Part shown: positions 35,179-47,060 of the stretch, piece after piece
Layout: every line of letters starts with the position of its first letter
Position numbering within the stretch: the stretch's first letter is position 1
Origin: Solenopsis invicta
Taxonomy: Eukaryota; Arthropoda; Insecta; Hymenoptera; Formicidae
Assembly: GCF_016802725.1 (NCBI RefSeq)
Contig: NC_052669.1
Coordinates: 14,116,270-14,180,269 of the forward strand
Length of the DNA: 64,000 nucleotides
Direction of reading: 5' to 3'
The notes under the pieces: generated by a model
The model's database searches: none
What the model was told of the DNA's origin: nothing
The model's input: the letters and a program-made list of their open reading frames with translations, nothing else
Translations under genes and position numbers: made by a program

Positions 35179-37295
35179 ATGCCTAAGGATTACCAATACT
35201 TATCAAAAAGACGTAAAAATCAAATAATTAAATTAAAACTGTCAAATATTAATAATGATAAAAATCATAATATTCCTAAAATTTCTAACGATTATGATGT
35301 AAGAATATCGGCTGATTGCACACACAATTTACCATTAACAAAAATTAATACTCTTGGCGAATTCAATAACACAAAATCAAATCCTAATAATGATAATAAT
35401 GATGATAATTATGATAATGATAATGATGATAATTATGATAATGATAATGATAATGATGATAATTATGACAATAACAATAATAACGATTTAACTTTCTTAA
35501 ATAACATGTTTTCGGCAGAACCTACATCCGATTCTTTATCTAATTCAATAATTGATGAAATATTTATTAATAATGATTTCAAACAAACTAGTATGCACGA
35601 AGATCTACAAATGATGGTTTCAGAACGATGTATTCTACAGGCAACTGTGTGTTAACCATATGTTGCAAATTTTACGCAAACATGGTCACACTGATTTACC
35701 TCTCGATTGTAGATCTCTGATGAGCACACCTCGTAATGCTTCTGAAAATATAAAGTTAATTAGTGGTGAAAAATATAAGCATTTCGGTTTTGTACCTGGC
35801 ATGATACGTTGTTTGAAAACCTATTTTAAACTGCCGCCAACAGAAATAAAAATTAATATTAATATTGATGGTCTGCCATTGAGCAAAAGTTCTGGTAGTC
35901 AATTTTGGCCTATTCTTATTTCTATTGAAACAAATATGATGTATACTGAGCCATTTGTAGTAGGTATGTATCATGGCATGTCCAAGCCAAACGATGCAAA
36001 TGAATTTTTGCGCCCTTTTGTCGAAGAAGCTAGTGTGGTTTTACAAAATGGGTTAATTAATGGTCAAAGTTGCAATGTTGTTATTAATGCTATATTGTAT
36101 GACGCACCCGCAAAATCATTTATAACATATACGAAAGGTCATACAGGATATTTTGCATGTTCTAAATGTATACAAGAAGGAGATTTTATATGCATCAGAG
36201 TGACATATCCTGAAATTAATTCACCATTACGAATCTTTTTGTCAGCGTACTCAACCCGAACACCACACAGGGACTTCTATGTTAGAAAATCTCAACATTG
36301 ACATGATTTCTCAAGTACCTTTAGATTATATGCATCTTATTTGTTTAGGATTAAGACGTTTATGCCAATTTTGGATTAGAGGACCAAAAGATGTGAGATT
36401 ACCAACCGAAAAATTAGATGCTTTAAATAAACTTTTACTGGAAACTGAGCAGTTTATTATACTGGAATTTGCGAGAAAGCCCAGAAGTTTAGACCATATT
36501 GACAAATGAAAAGCTACTGAGATGCGTCTTTTCATACTTTATATTGGACCGGTCATATTAAAGCCATTTCTGCCGGCGACTTTTTATAATCATTTTTTGG
36601 CTCTCAGTATAGCTCTCCGTATATTAGCTGATCAAGAACTGTGTTATGAAAAAAATGATTATGCACATTCGCTGTTAGTGTGGTTTGCGTCGGAATATGG
36701 TAATTTATATGGATCTGAACATCTTTCGCATAACGTTCATAATGTAGTGCAACGACGTTAAAACTTTCGGATGCTTGGACAATTTTAGCTGTTTTAAATT
36801 CGAAAATCACATGCAAAAAATTAAAAAACAACTTAAAAATTCCGGTAAACCATTGCAAGAATTTTCAAATCGACTAAATGAACTGAATCAAATTCCGCCA
36901 GATCAACGATATTTGAAACACTATCCAATCGTAAATTATTCCAAATTCAATAATAATCAAATAATTTCTCACCTTGAATTTAATAGTTTTAAAGTGTTTA
37001 CTAAAAAGGCGAAAATTATACTTTATTGAAAGATAATACTATAGCTTCAATTTTAAAGATTATCGAAGAAAATAATAATTTATATGTACAAATTAAACAA
37101 ATTCTAAAAGTTAAACCATTTTTCACTACATCTTGCGATTCTAGACAAATTGGTATATTCACATTTTCTACAACAAGTACTTTTAAGATCATAAAAGTAC
37201 CAGCAATAAATATTAAAAGAAAATGTATTAAATTAAATCATCCTACATGTTCAGATACTTATGTAATAATTACTTTATTACATGGACATAATTAA
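35179..37295 (+). pseudogene. Tnp2/EnSpm-like transposase of element C, frameshifted
   Basis: Starts MPKDYQYLSKRRKNQIIKLK. An Asp/Asn low-complexity run lies at about residues 72-108. After a stop near 35655 the frame resumes with LRKHGHTDLPLDCRSLMSTP, ININIDGLPLSKSSGSQFWP (first Asp), YDAPAKSFITYTKGHTGYF (second Asp), CSKCIQEGDF, then after a shift VPLDYMHLICLG, RKPRSLDHID, LYIGPVILKPF, LSHNVHN, and a C-terminus ending TLLHGHN, like TLPLLH-type ends in B. Breaks lie near 35655, 36270, 36510, 36755 and 37025. Close to A (same N-terminus), more distant from B. Not functional. Confidence 0.75.
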
Positions 37296-37993
37296 ATCTT
37301 AGTAAAAAAACGTAATATACATATTTTGAAATGTTTTACAATATAAAATATTAATTATATAATTTTTTTTAACAAAAACTACTAGAAAAATAGATAAAAA
37401 AGTTACCTAATTACATTTATAAGTTTATAAGTTTATTAACATATTACTATATTTACTAATATATATTGACATATACCAAAAGTACATAAAAAACTATTTT
37501 CGTAACTTCTTACACTTTAACACCTTGACTTATGAATCGGAGTTTAGTAGATGGATTAAAATTTTTGATCTATGAATAAAAACATTACATTGAAAATGTG
37601 TCTATTCAATATTAATGTAGACTATATTAGTTGTACCTTACAAAGAGTTTTTTTTGTTTGAATATGAACAGGATACTTTGATGAATGTATAAATTAAATA
37701 TAATGTTTGGAAGTATAAATATAGAACTACAATAATATCTATGAATTGCGGAGATTAATAATCATTAGTTATATGATAATTTGTTCAAATTATCATACAA
37801 CTAATTAAAAACAGCAAGTAGGCCATATTGGATACAAGAAAATATTGAACATACATTTATCTTATATCTTCTAACTTCTTCTAAAATATTTAATAAAATA
37901 TTTCTAGTAAATATGTTGTACTTTTCAGACATTTCTACAAAATTGACATCACAAAGATATTAAAAATACTAAGTATGTTAGACTCTCGAAACT
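37296..37993. other. Spacer between the two genes of element C
   Basis: AT-rich, non-coding; no feature recognised. Confidence 0.4.
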
Positions 37994-38376
37994 GTCAAAA
38001 ATAAAACTTAAAAAGGGCTAATGAGAGTAAACTCGCGGTAGTTAATGCGCAATAATTTTTAATAACGTCCTTTTTACATAAGTTACTTCTTTCTTAGCAT
38101 GAACGTTTCAGTCCCACTTCGGATCATCTTCAGCATATATTAATTTTTGACTTATTACCTCTGTGGAATAATCGTCAAGTGTCCCTCAGTGAGTCCACAA
38201 TGCTACAAAGGAAATAAGTCAAAAATATATGCTGAAGAGAATAGTTTGAAGCGGGACCAAAACGTTCAGGCTAAGAAGAAGGTGATGTTATGTAAAAAAG
38301 ACTGTTATTAAAATTATTGCGCACCAACTACTGCGCGTTTATTCTTATTAGCCTTTTTCAAGTTTTATTTTTAACA
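37994..38376. mobile_element. Foldback MITE, about 383 bp
   Basis: Left arm reads GGCTAATGAGAGTAAACTCG and on to TAATGCGCAATAATTTTTAA. The right arm, reversed, reads GGCTAATAAGAATAAACGCG and TGGTGCGCAATAATTTTAAT, and pairing continues outward through AAAAATAAAACTT. Arms of about 165 bp with a short loop. Sits just upstream of the DUF4806 gene of element C. Confidence 0.6.
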
Positions 38377-39597
38377 AATATATTGTATATTTCCTTCAAT
38401 AAATAAATTTATTTTCAAGTTAATAATGTCCAAAAATACATGGTGAAAGTATGGCGTCGTCAGAGATACCTTCTACAAGTAGCTTTCTTCCGTATGCAGT
38501 AGTCCGTTTCCTTTGCGAAGACAGTTTTTCTGAAGTGCCAACCAACTGGATTGAAAATAACGGTACTTCAGCTGAAGTAGCAAATTTTTGTTGGTGGTCT
38601 ATAACAAAAAGGTCAGTACATTGATTGAAAATCGTGTACAACCGAGAGAAGACATGGATGAAGTACGATATTGAGATACAAAAATACTGCTGTAAGTGTT
38701 ATGAATAATACAAGTATTTTAATTATTTAAAGATATATTTATAATTTTTAGACTTTAATATTATTATTTACTGTATTTATAGCTTCACTCATAACCGCGC
38801 GAAAAGCAGCGTCCGACTACTTAACAACTGATGATGATGCTTAGGCAGAGGTTTGCGAAAACCAATGCCACGTGAACAGTCTGATTCCGAATATGAAGAG
38901 GAAGAAAAACGCGTTGAAGCTCCTAAGAAACTATCAGAGAAAAAGAGATTAAAAAGTTTTCAAAAATTGATGCCACGTGAACAGTCTGATTTTGAATGCG
39001 AAGAGGAAGAGAAACGCATTGTAACTCCTAAAAAACTACCAGAAAAAAAAATTTAAAAGAGACGTATTACACGGTAACTCTATTTGTCATTATTTTATTA
39101 TAAAAAAATTGACGTTCATATTTTCATTGTTCTGTTTTTATTTTTAAGGTACAACAAAATGCAATACATAATTTTTCTGCCGATTTAAATGTTACTCCAT
39201 TGGACTTGACTGATATTCCGATAATTATAACCGACAACGAAAATGTTAATAAGATAAACTTTAATTGTATGTATACTAAACAATTTATTAATGAAACAAT
39301 TTATAACTACTAAACAATTTATTAATGAAAATTACAAAATACACACATACATACCGTAATAGCATAAAATATCGAACGAATATTTCGAAAATTCGAACGA
39401 TATCATGATATCATATGTATATTTGTACGATATCATGTTGTGTTAAGATACATATGTACAATGTACATATATGTGTGCGTGCGAGCGTATACATATGTGT
39501 ATAATACATGTATTTCTAAAAAATAGAAATAACATTTGCCAACATATTTTTTGTAAAATATAGAAATCTGATTAATAATGAACTTCTAATTCTTTAA

Positions 39598-39737
39598 GGC
39601 CCAATTGCACCAACGTTATTTTGGCTTTAAACGAGATTTAAATATGTGTTTGTTATTGTCTCTCTTTCTGAATAAATAAAGACAGACATATATTTAAGTC
39701 TTGCTTTAAGCCAAAATAACATTGGTGCAATCGGGCC
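39598..39737. mobile_element. Tourist-like MITE, 140 bp
   Basis: Ends GGCCCAATTGCACCAACGTT and, reversed, GGCCCGATTGCACCAATGTT, flanked by TAA on both sides (39595-39597, 39738-39740). TWA duplications and GGCC starts are typical of PIF/Harbinger MITEs. Lies in an intron of the DUF4806 gene of element C. Confidence 0.75.
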
Positions 39738-41904
39738 TAAGAGACATTAATTTTAATATTTATAATTATACAAATTGCAATAATAATAATAATATATACA
39801 TATATATATATATATATCCTATTTAAGTAAATTATATTATAAATTATGCAATGAAATATTATTTACAAATACATAAATATTATATTATTTGTTTTTGATA
39901 GCAGATGACAGATTACAAGAAATTTGTAGACTTCAAACAGCGACATATTTCGAAGTTCAAAACATTTCTCGCCGACTTGCCAAATTAGAACGCAAGCAAC
40001 AGAACGTGCCAGTTGCTAATGAAAATGAAGAGGATTTGGTGAAGGAACTTTTACCATTAAAGACAATCGTTGAAATAAAATATTTTGATAAAATAATCAC
40101 AGATAGTGCCATAACAGCATCACAATTTGTAAGTTTTCTTTCTTGTAATAATGATTTTGCTACGTGTAAATTTTACTTAAAATATAAATAATTTTATATA
40201 TATTTCAAATAAAATAGATAATCTTACAAAAATAAATAAATAAAAGGCATTTAAAATGAAATAAGTATTTTAAATAAAATAATACAAAATACAATATAAA
40301 TTTTAATGAAAAAGTTTGAATACAATTGAAGATGGTGATGTGAATTTAACATTTTTATGAATATTTCTTCAATAAGATTTTATTCAAATCTAGTTCAACA
40401 AAATATTGAAAAATAAAGTTAACTTTAAATTAGTAGACAACCTTAATGAATTGCAACTAAACTTTAGTACTTAATAACTTCTGAGTGAATATATGTACCA
40501 TTTACATTGACTATGTGTGCGTGTGCGTGTACGTGTGTGTAATTTTTATTTCTATAAATTATATGTCAAATATTAAATTGATTGCCAGTATTAAATAATT
40601 AAATGATTACCAATTAATTATTTAATTATATTAATTTAGTTTTAGTTTAGGACAGTATTTGACGATCAAAACGTAATTGCAGTTTTTAGAATTGGAAAAT
40701 ATATATAAATTCACAGAGATTAGATATTATTAATTAATAAGATTCTGATTTAATCAAATAAGATTTTTTTCTATCTATTTGTATTATTTACGTATCAGCT
40801 CAGTTTTACTTATCATTAAAGTTATCTACTTGAAATAATTTAATACCATTATTTTTTGGCTGCATATTACGTAATTATCTTTAGCATATGACTTATCTTA
40901 ATTTAGGTATATATTTAGTGCAAATATTGGCTTTGGTTAATGTTTATTATTAAATAAAAGTTATTCTTAAATAAAAATTATTTAAAAAAAAATGTATTCT
41001 TAAATAAAAATTGTGTATAAATATAATTGATATTCATAAAATACATAAATAATACAGTTTTTGATTTAATTTTTTTAAATCACTACAGTAAAGTAATTTA
41101 GAAAACCATGAAGCGTTTTAAGAATTTTTGCAATTTCTACTGAAAATCATACAACAAAAAAGAAATAAAATTATTTTAATAAATTGTTAAATAATGATGA
41201 AAAAAAAAGTAAATTTATTTTAAAACTTATAAATTCACGATAATAATGAAAGTTGTCACAAAGTTATCACAGTATATTTTTTTTATTTTATATTTTCCAT
41301 AATATTTTAATTCCATTTAGTATGTTTTATTTCAAAAATACATGTCATAATTCATGAGTTATGTTACTGACTCTTGCATTCTGTAGTATACAATATAATT
41401 TTAGTATATACAATTTTATTCTTTTTTATGCCTTTTTCTGTAAGCCCATTCTTACATTTTTCTTACATTTCTTCTCCATTTACACTTATTATTTTTATGC
41501 ACTCCTCCAAAGTTAGTTTGTTTTTTTTTTGTAGAAACGGATTATTTCAAAAATAGGAGGCACGACATCGAGGGATAGTAACCATCGCGCTTTTGATCGA
41601 ACTGTATGCAATGAATGTGCAATGTATTGTTCTTGGAAGGGTTTGAGGGCCAATTTCAAAGTATGCCATTTAAGATTGGTGAAAATAATAAAAGGTATTA
41701 TACATCTTTTAATATTCTTTGTGTGCAAAGTCAGTTAATTTCTTTTATTGATCACATATTTGTTCAGTATAAATCGCTACGTGTTCAAACAACTTTCTTT
41801 CTGAACATAAACCATATATTTTAAAATCCAGTGTTTCAGATTTCATATATTTTAGTATGCAGACTTTGTAAATAAAAATTCAGATATAGTCTCCATAAAC
41901 TGTT

Positions 41905-41913
<9 letters not shown>

Positions 41914-41942
<29 letters not shown>
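41914..41942. repeat. (TA)n microsatellite
   Basis: Short TA dinucleotide run in the last introns of the element C gene. Confidence 0.8.
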
Positions 41943-41947
<5 letters not shown>

Positions 41948-42309
41948 GTATATGTGATAACCATGGAAAAATACTTAGAAAAAATAAATGACATATGTTA
42001 AGTATCATTAAAAGTATTGTGAAAATTTTTATTTATAATTATAGCAGCAGAAAATCAAATAAATAAAAAAACTGACTTTACTGTTTTAATTTAAAAATTA
42101 TAGTATGTATCTATTTTATATATTCTATATTCTTTTTTTTGTAGAAATAATATGCAAGGTTATTATATGCAATATACAGCACATTTACGGAAACAGAATT
42201 TGACGCTGTAGCTTCGGAGTGGCTTCGATTCGCCAAACAACGAGCTGGACGTCAAGCACAAAAGGCAGCAGCAACACTAGCTGCAGAAGAAGCCGTAAAT
42301 AATAATTAA

Positions 42310-43207
42310 AAAATGGCAAACTTATGATTTTTTTAATTTGTTCAAACATTTATATAGTTTATATAGTTTAAAAGTTCCTATTTTTCATTATTTTTTTAAA
42401 AAAAGGTACAATTTTTTTTATTTTAATTTGTAATAATACAATTTTTTTATAATACTTTATTTTCTTAATTTGCTGAAATATTTATAATTTAATATAAACG
42501 TTTCTGTTTTTCTTTAGGAAGATAAAATATATTTAAATTTTAATTTGTAATGTTCCAATTTTTTCTTATATCTTTTTTAATTTACTATAAAATTTGTAAA
42601 ACTCTATAGACGATTAAAAATTGATTACGTTTTCCTTTTTTTTCGAGAAAGATACAATATTTTTTACTGTGATAACGTATTGTATATTATAATGTTGTTG
42701 TATATCATAATAATATATTATGTATTGATTATTCTTATAAAGTAAATCATAAACCAAAATAGTTGTTTTTTGTATGGTATATATCTATAATTATTTTTAA
42801 AACAACTGGCAAAATAGACGCGCGCTACACAGCTTTTAATATTACGAATTACAAATTTACTTGGTACGTATTAACTCTCGAGAACTGTCAAAACGCAATA
42901 TCCGCGATGACAGTAGCTCATGAAGTAAGAACAGCGGGAGAACCAACCAGCAAAAAAGTCTCAATAATAAACTTCGAGAGATACAAGTATCAATTTACGT
43001 TGCACGTTTTCAGATAAGACGACATAGGATATACAACGCATGTAGATGATGCAGTATAAATGTTGCAATATATAATCAGTTTTATAATTGAATGTTGTCC
43101 CATGCAAAAATCTATTAGGATATTGAAAATAAATTATTTGAAATTTTGGAAGTATATTGTAATATCAATGACTTTTCAGAATTTTAAATACTATTTTGGC
43201 ATCCTAA
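42310..43207. other. 3' non-coding part of element C
   Basis: AT-rich. A short open stretch of 84 codons at 42763-43017 shows no family resemblance and no homologue in A or B; I do not call it a gene. Confidence 0.4.
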
Positions 43208-43290
43208 TAGGTTTTTATATGAGTTCAATAATGTAATAAACTGTTATATAATAACAGTTTATTACATTATTGAACTCATATAAAAACCTA
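43208..43290. repeat. 83-bp near-perfect palindrome near the right end of element C
   Basis: Left arm from TAGGTTTTTATATGAG to CTGTTAT and its exact inverse, separated by a 3-base centre (ATA). Arms are 40 bases each with no mismatch that I can see. It is embedded among GTTATATAAC-type subterminal words. Confidence 0.8.
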
Positions 43291-43872
43291 AGTAATTAAA
43301 TAAAACAGTAATTAAATAACAGTTATATAACAAAATTAGAAACAGCATTAATCATAGCTATATAATATATTTATAACATATTCAAAACATTCATATAATA
43401 TAATTATAACAAACTGAAAATATTCATGTAATAATAATATAACTATTATATAACAATTTATAACATACATATAAAAATATGATGTAACTGTTATGTAATT
43501 GTTACTTTTCTTATGAGTGGGAAATTACAACTAACATGGACATTACATGTAATGCACATGTTATATTGCGTGTTATTTCCGATTTTATTCTATTAACATT
43601 GCTGTTATGCAACTGTGTTTGCTGGGACGCTTCTTCTGCGATGAAATCCGTAAATTGCCAGAGAAATGGGAAAAAGTAGTTGCTAGCGATAGACAATACT
43701 TTGAATAAGGTATTGATTTATTTTATCGTTAAAATAAATGCATTTTTCAAGCAGAAAACGGACCGAATTAAGTTGTACACCAAATATATGTTTGTAAAAT
43801 TGTATGCAATAAATAGCTATTATTGCATATATATTTATTTATTATTTGTGACGTGTATAAGTGACATTATAT

Positions 43873-44264
43873 CCCAGCAAACACAGCTATATAATAGCAA
43901 TGTTGATGCAATAAACTTAAAGGTAACGCGCAATATAGCGTGTTTGTTATATGTAACGTCCATGTTAGTTATAATTTCCCACTCATAGAATATTATAGTT
44001 ACATTATATCAACGTAACATGTAACTGAGGGAAAATATTGCTGTTATGTAATAATAATATTCCAATTATATACCAATAACCTAGTTCGTAACTTTGTTAC
44101 ATTGATGCAATGTAGCTATTATGTAAAGCATTAGTGTTGTTATATTGCTGCAATGATGCTATTTTATCAATCTCACTTAACCTAATTTGCTTCTTGCACA
44201 TCTTAATCCCAAAAATTTTTCAAATTAATTCTAAGCAAAAGCAAACCAAACAATTTGTTTGCCT
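43873..44264 (+). mobile_element. Truncated CCCAGCA-family element 'E'
   Basis: Starts CCCAGCAAACACAGC and matches, in reverse, the segment 32705-32327 of D with only scattered differences, including the GTTAGTTATAATTTCCCACT block (43964 onward). Similarity stops at about 44264 and no right terminus is present. It shows the uninterrupted version of the site where solo LTR 2 landed in D. Confidence 0.65.
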
Positions 44265-45655
44265 TTACAGAAAATTTATCCAAAGATCTTATCTGGGATA
44301 AAAATATACATTACATATTTCTAGGAAATTATGTTTTAACAAGGAAAGAAAAAGAATATAAATCTTTTATATCTTATTGCTTCATTAATTATCCATGGAA
44401 GCACATAATAATAAATATAACTGCAAAAATGAGTTGTTTCTACCCTGATAGCTATGCATGTTTTGCAAAATCAGGCAACTTAATGCTGAGCATGAATTTT
44501 TGACTAGTTGCTGTGTATTTGCTGAAAACGTAACGCATAGTCTTACATTTCAACAACATGAGAGCAGATTTGAGACATTTTATGTCGGCAAATTCAAAGC
44601 AAACGGAGAGCAACTGTTGCTTATTCTGTTGCCAACAAAATGACTTCTATTTGTGGAAAACATTTTACTTTATGAATCATTTTCAACAACATAAGAGCAA
44701 CGTGACAATAATAAAAAAAGATAATGATGCTGTGCTTCTGTCGTGTATTTGTTAAAAACATTAAATATATTAATTATTGTCTTGTAGCCAAATAAAATGT
44801 CGAAAATGATTTGTGTGTGTGTGCGCGCGTGTGCGTATGTGATTGTGTGTTTGCGCGAGCGTGTGTAATGTAATAAATAAACAGAAGTAAAAGGATTAAT
44901 TATTTATTTGAATCGGATTGAAATGGATTTAACAAGTGAGTGCTGGCGTCACCGCTAGGCGACCACGCCGCGGGAGATTTTCTCGTGAGTCGAGTGCGGC
45001 CACAGGCGTTATATCTAGGTGCCACCGCGGCGGACACCCCAGCTCATACTTCCGTAAGCTTTTAGGACTTGCTTGTTGTAAGCTCGAGACGAATACTCGC
45101 TCTCATTCTTTTCAAACGTGACGTGTGTGTGGAACATTGGTTCACATAAAATTTTATATTTCTATATGTAAATAACAATTTGTATTGTTATTTAATTTTG
45201 TACATAAATTAAATATTTAATTTAAATTTAATTCTTTTTAACAAAAAGGATACAAGAAATACTTTTTTGTAAACTAAACATTTATTACGTTTACATTAAT
45301 GTATTCTGTTTTAATAAATCTATCTGGATTCCGATCTTATTTTCAATCGGTTTTGAAACCGTATTTTTAGTGTAGAAAGTTCGATCGATTTGGATTACTT
45401 TTTTTTTTATCGGTTTTATCACACATTTTTAGAAGGGTGGTGACAATTTAGCAGAAAGAAGAATTAACTTATTTATTTTTTATATATTTAAAAAGAAAGT
45501 ACAAAACGTATATTTAACCGTTTTCGACATGTTCTTTATGACTCAGCACATGTTGTTGGCAAATGAGACACACACCTTGTTCTAAATTTGCTGAAAACTA
45601 ATGTCCTTTGTTTTCGGCAACATTACAGCAACAACACAGACAGGTGGCTATCAGA

Positions 45656-45658
<3 letters not shown>
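44265..45658. other. Unassigned region
   Basis: Two to three imperfect copies of a word set (TTTCAACAACATGAGAGCA and TTTTCAACAACATAAGAGCA; TGCTGTGTATTTGCTGAAAA) occur at 44500-44760, suggesting a degenerate repeat. A GC-richer patch lies at 44935-45100. A short GT/GC simple repeat is at 44812-44868. Open frames here are short and unlike anything I recognise. Confidence 0.35.

Positions 45659-45714
<56 letters not shown>
45659..45714. repeat. (TA)n tract, left remnant of an interrupted microsatellite
   Basis: TA dinucleotide run that continues, in pieces, at 47482-47503, 53084-53143, 59504-59527 and 60804-60880, on the far sides of four inserted elements. Confidence 0.85.
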
Positions 45715-46518
45715 CACTACTCAAAAAAAAATAGGGAACACTTTCCAGACACCAAAAATTAGGCTATTTTCAAATGACTGTAACTCGGTGAAAAATCATC
45801 GTAGGTAAAAAATAAAAAAAGCATTTTGAAGCTTGAAGATCGAGCTTTAACGTTCTACTAGCAGATTTTCAAAATTCTTTTAACTTCCTTGTCTTACGCA
45901 GTAAAAAAGCACACCTTGTTTTGTTCATTAAAATTTTGTACTTTTGACACTTTGCAGATCGACCAACAAATTTTGTTCGAATAATTCAAATAAAATTTCA
46001 TAAACTACAACATTTTACCTACAAAATGCTTTTTTAAAAATTTCTCTATGATTTTTTTTGACCGAGTTACGCAACTTTGAAGATAAACCTGCATTTTTTA
46101 CAAATGATATCCGTACTCCGTGAAAAATCATCGTAGACAAAAAATCCAAAAACCATTTTAAAATTCGAAGTTTCAACTTTAACGTGCTATTAATGGTTTT
46201 CAAAAATTTTCTCAATTTCTTAGTACTATGTTCCAAAAAAGATACACTGTTTTTTCCTTAAAATAACGTATTTTTAACAGCCTGTAGCTCAATAAAAAAA
46301 TTTTTTTCGACAAATCCAATGGAAGTGCCATAAAGTATGACATTTTCTCTACAAAATGCTTTTTTTAAAGTTTTTTCTACGATTTTTTTTGACCGAGTTA
46401 CAAGACTTTGAATATATACATTTTTTACAGTACATTTTTCCGAAAAATGACGTTTACCGTCGACATTAGCATTACCCAATGTGCACCACGTGGAGGTTGT
46501 CGGTCGGACTTTTGCACA

Positions 46519-46534
46519 TCGTGTGTGTGTGTGA

Positions 46535-46596
<62 letters not shown>

Positions 46597-46663
46597 CACA
46601 GCAGAGATAAGGACCCCGCAGTTCGTCACTTCTGCAGTATTTAATGACTCCAAACCCTCTCTG

Positions 46664-46702
<39 letters not shown>
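46519..46702. repeat. Two (GT)n microsatellites
   Basis: GT runs at about 46519-46588 and 46664-46702 inside the Tc1 element. Confidence 0.95.
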
Positions 46703-46706
<4 letters not shown>

Positions 46707-46721
46707 CGCGTGCATGAGTGT

Positions 46722-47060
46722 TCAATAGTGTGTATTTCCTCCTTTCTGATCAATTACTGCTTGCAAGCGTTCTCGCATATTTATACATCTTGCAATACGA
46801 TCTTGCGGAATGTTGTGCCAAATTTCCGTTAAAATTTCTCCCAATTCTTCTAAATTTCGCGGCTGTTCCTCGCGACGCCTTAATCGTCGTTCTATTTCAT
46901 CCCAAATGTGCTTGATTGGATTTAAGTCCGGGCTATTGGCGGGATGATTTAACAGTCTAATTGCGTGTCGTTGAAAAAAACGTCGCGTTATATTCGCCGT
47001 ATGAGGTCGAGCGTTGTCCTGCATAAAAATAAAGTTCCGACAGGTTCGATTTAATAGCAT
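46722..47060 (-). pseudogene. Tc1-type transposase, C-terminal fragment, 112 aa
   Basis: Contains FIFMQDNARPHTANITRRFF (second catalytic Asp) and HPANSPDLNPIKHIWDEIER (Glu of the DD34E triad), followed by a basic helix RRLRRREEQPRNLEEL and the usual IPQDRIARCINMRERLQAVI. The first Asp and the DNA-binding half are missing. Confidence 0.9.

Larger units (their letters stand above)
38451..42309 (+). pseudogene. DUF4806-type accessory gene of element C
   Basis: Start MASSEIPSTSSFLPYAVVRF at 38451, with the same N-terminal pattern as A (YAVVRFL...SEVPTNW...CWW...YDIEIQKYCC). The second exon region (38782-39055) has two tandem copies of a roughly 33-residue unit beginning MPREQSD. Later pieces: 39899-about 40130 (LQEICRLQTATYFEVQNISR, coiled-coil-like), 41534-41660 (KRIISKIGGTTSRDSNHRAF, CAMYCSWKGL: the DUF4806 core) and a last exon at about 42140-42309 (EFDAVASEWLRFAKQRAGRQ, stop at 42307). 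A shift and stop near 38610-38625 break exon 1. Order and content match A. Confidence 0.6.
33822..43626 (+). mobile_element. Two-gene DNA transposon 'C', 9805 bp, complete ends
   Basis: Left end CCCAGCAAACACAG and right end CTGTGTTTGCTGGG are perfect 14-bp inverted repeats. AC flanks both sides (33820-33821, 43627-43628), and the mariner 4 frame is restored when the element is taken out. Gene order matches A: transposase (35179-37295), then DUF4806 gene (38451-42309), both plus. The ends carry many GTTATATAAC-like words. The right end has the block TGAGTGGGAAATTACAACTA (43514 onward) shared with A, D and E. Two small MITEs are nested (37994-38376, 39598-39737). Both genes are damaged. Confidence 0.85.
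29830..43790 (+). pseudogene. Mariner 4, one old copy split into three parts by elements D and C
   Basis: Part 1 (about 29830-29993) reads YELKPRDIGRRFCMFEMLLE. Part 2 (33300-33821) follows in frame and contains IYYDNLKRKKS, the PGTSTPKPNIHSAK region, remnants of the DNARPH and YSPD blocks in shifted frames, and ends at LASKDE. Part 3 (43627-43705) gives IRKLPEKWEKVVASDRQYFE then stop. The remaining 3' non-coding part extends to about 43787. The order and frame across both gaps match mariner 5 exactly. Many stops and shifts show it is old. Its value is that it proves the borders of the two inserts. Confidence 0.8.

Noticed and set aside
43680..43988. Plus-strand open frame spanning mariner 3' end and element E
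   Set aside because: It crosses an element border and matches no family; composition is that of AT-rich non-coding DNA.
46258..46753. Open frames made of His/Thr or Cys/Val repeats
   Set aside because: Translations of GT/CA microsatellites, not genes.
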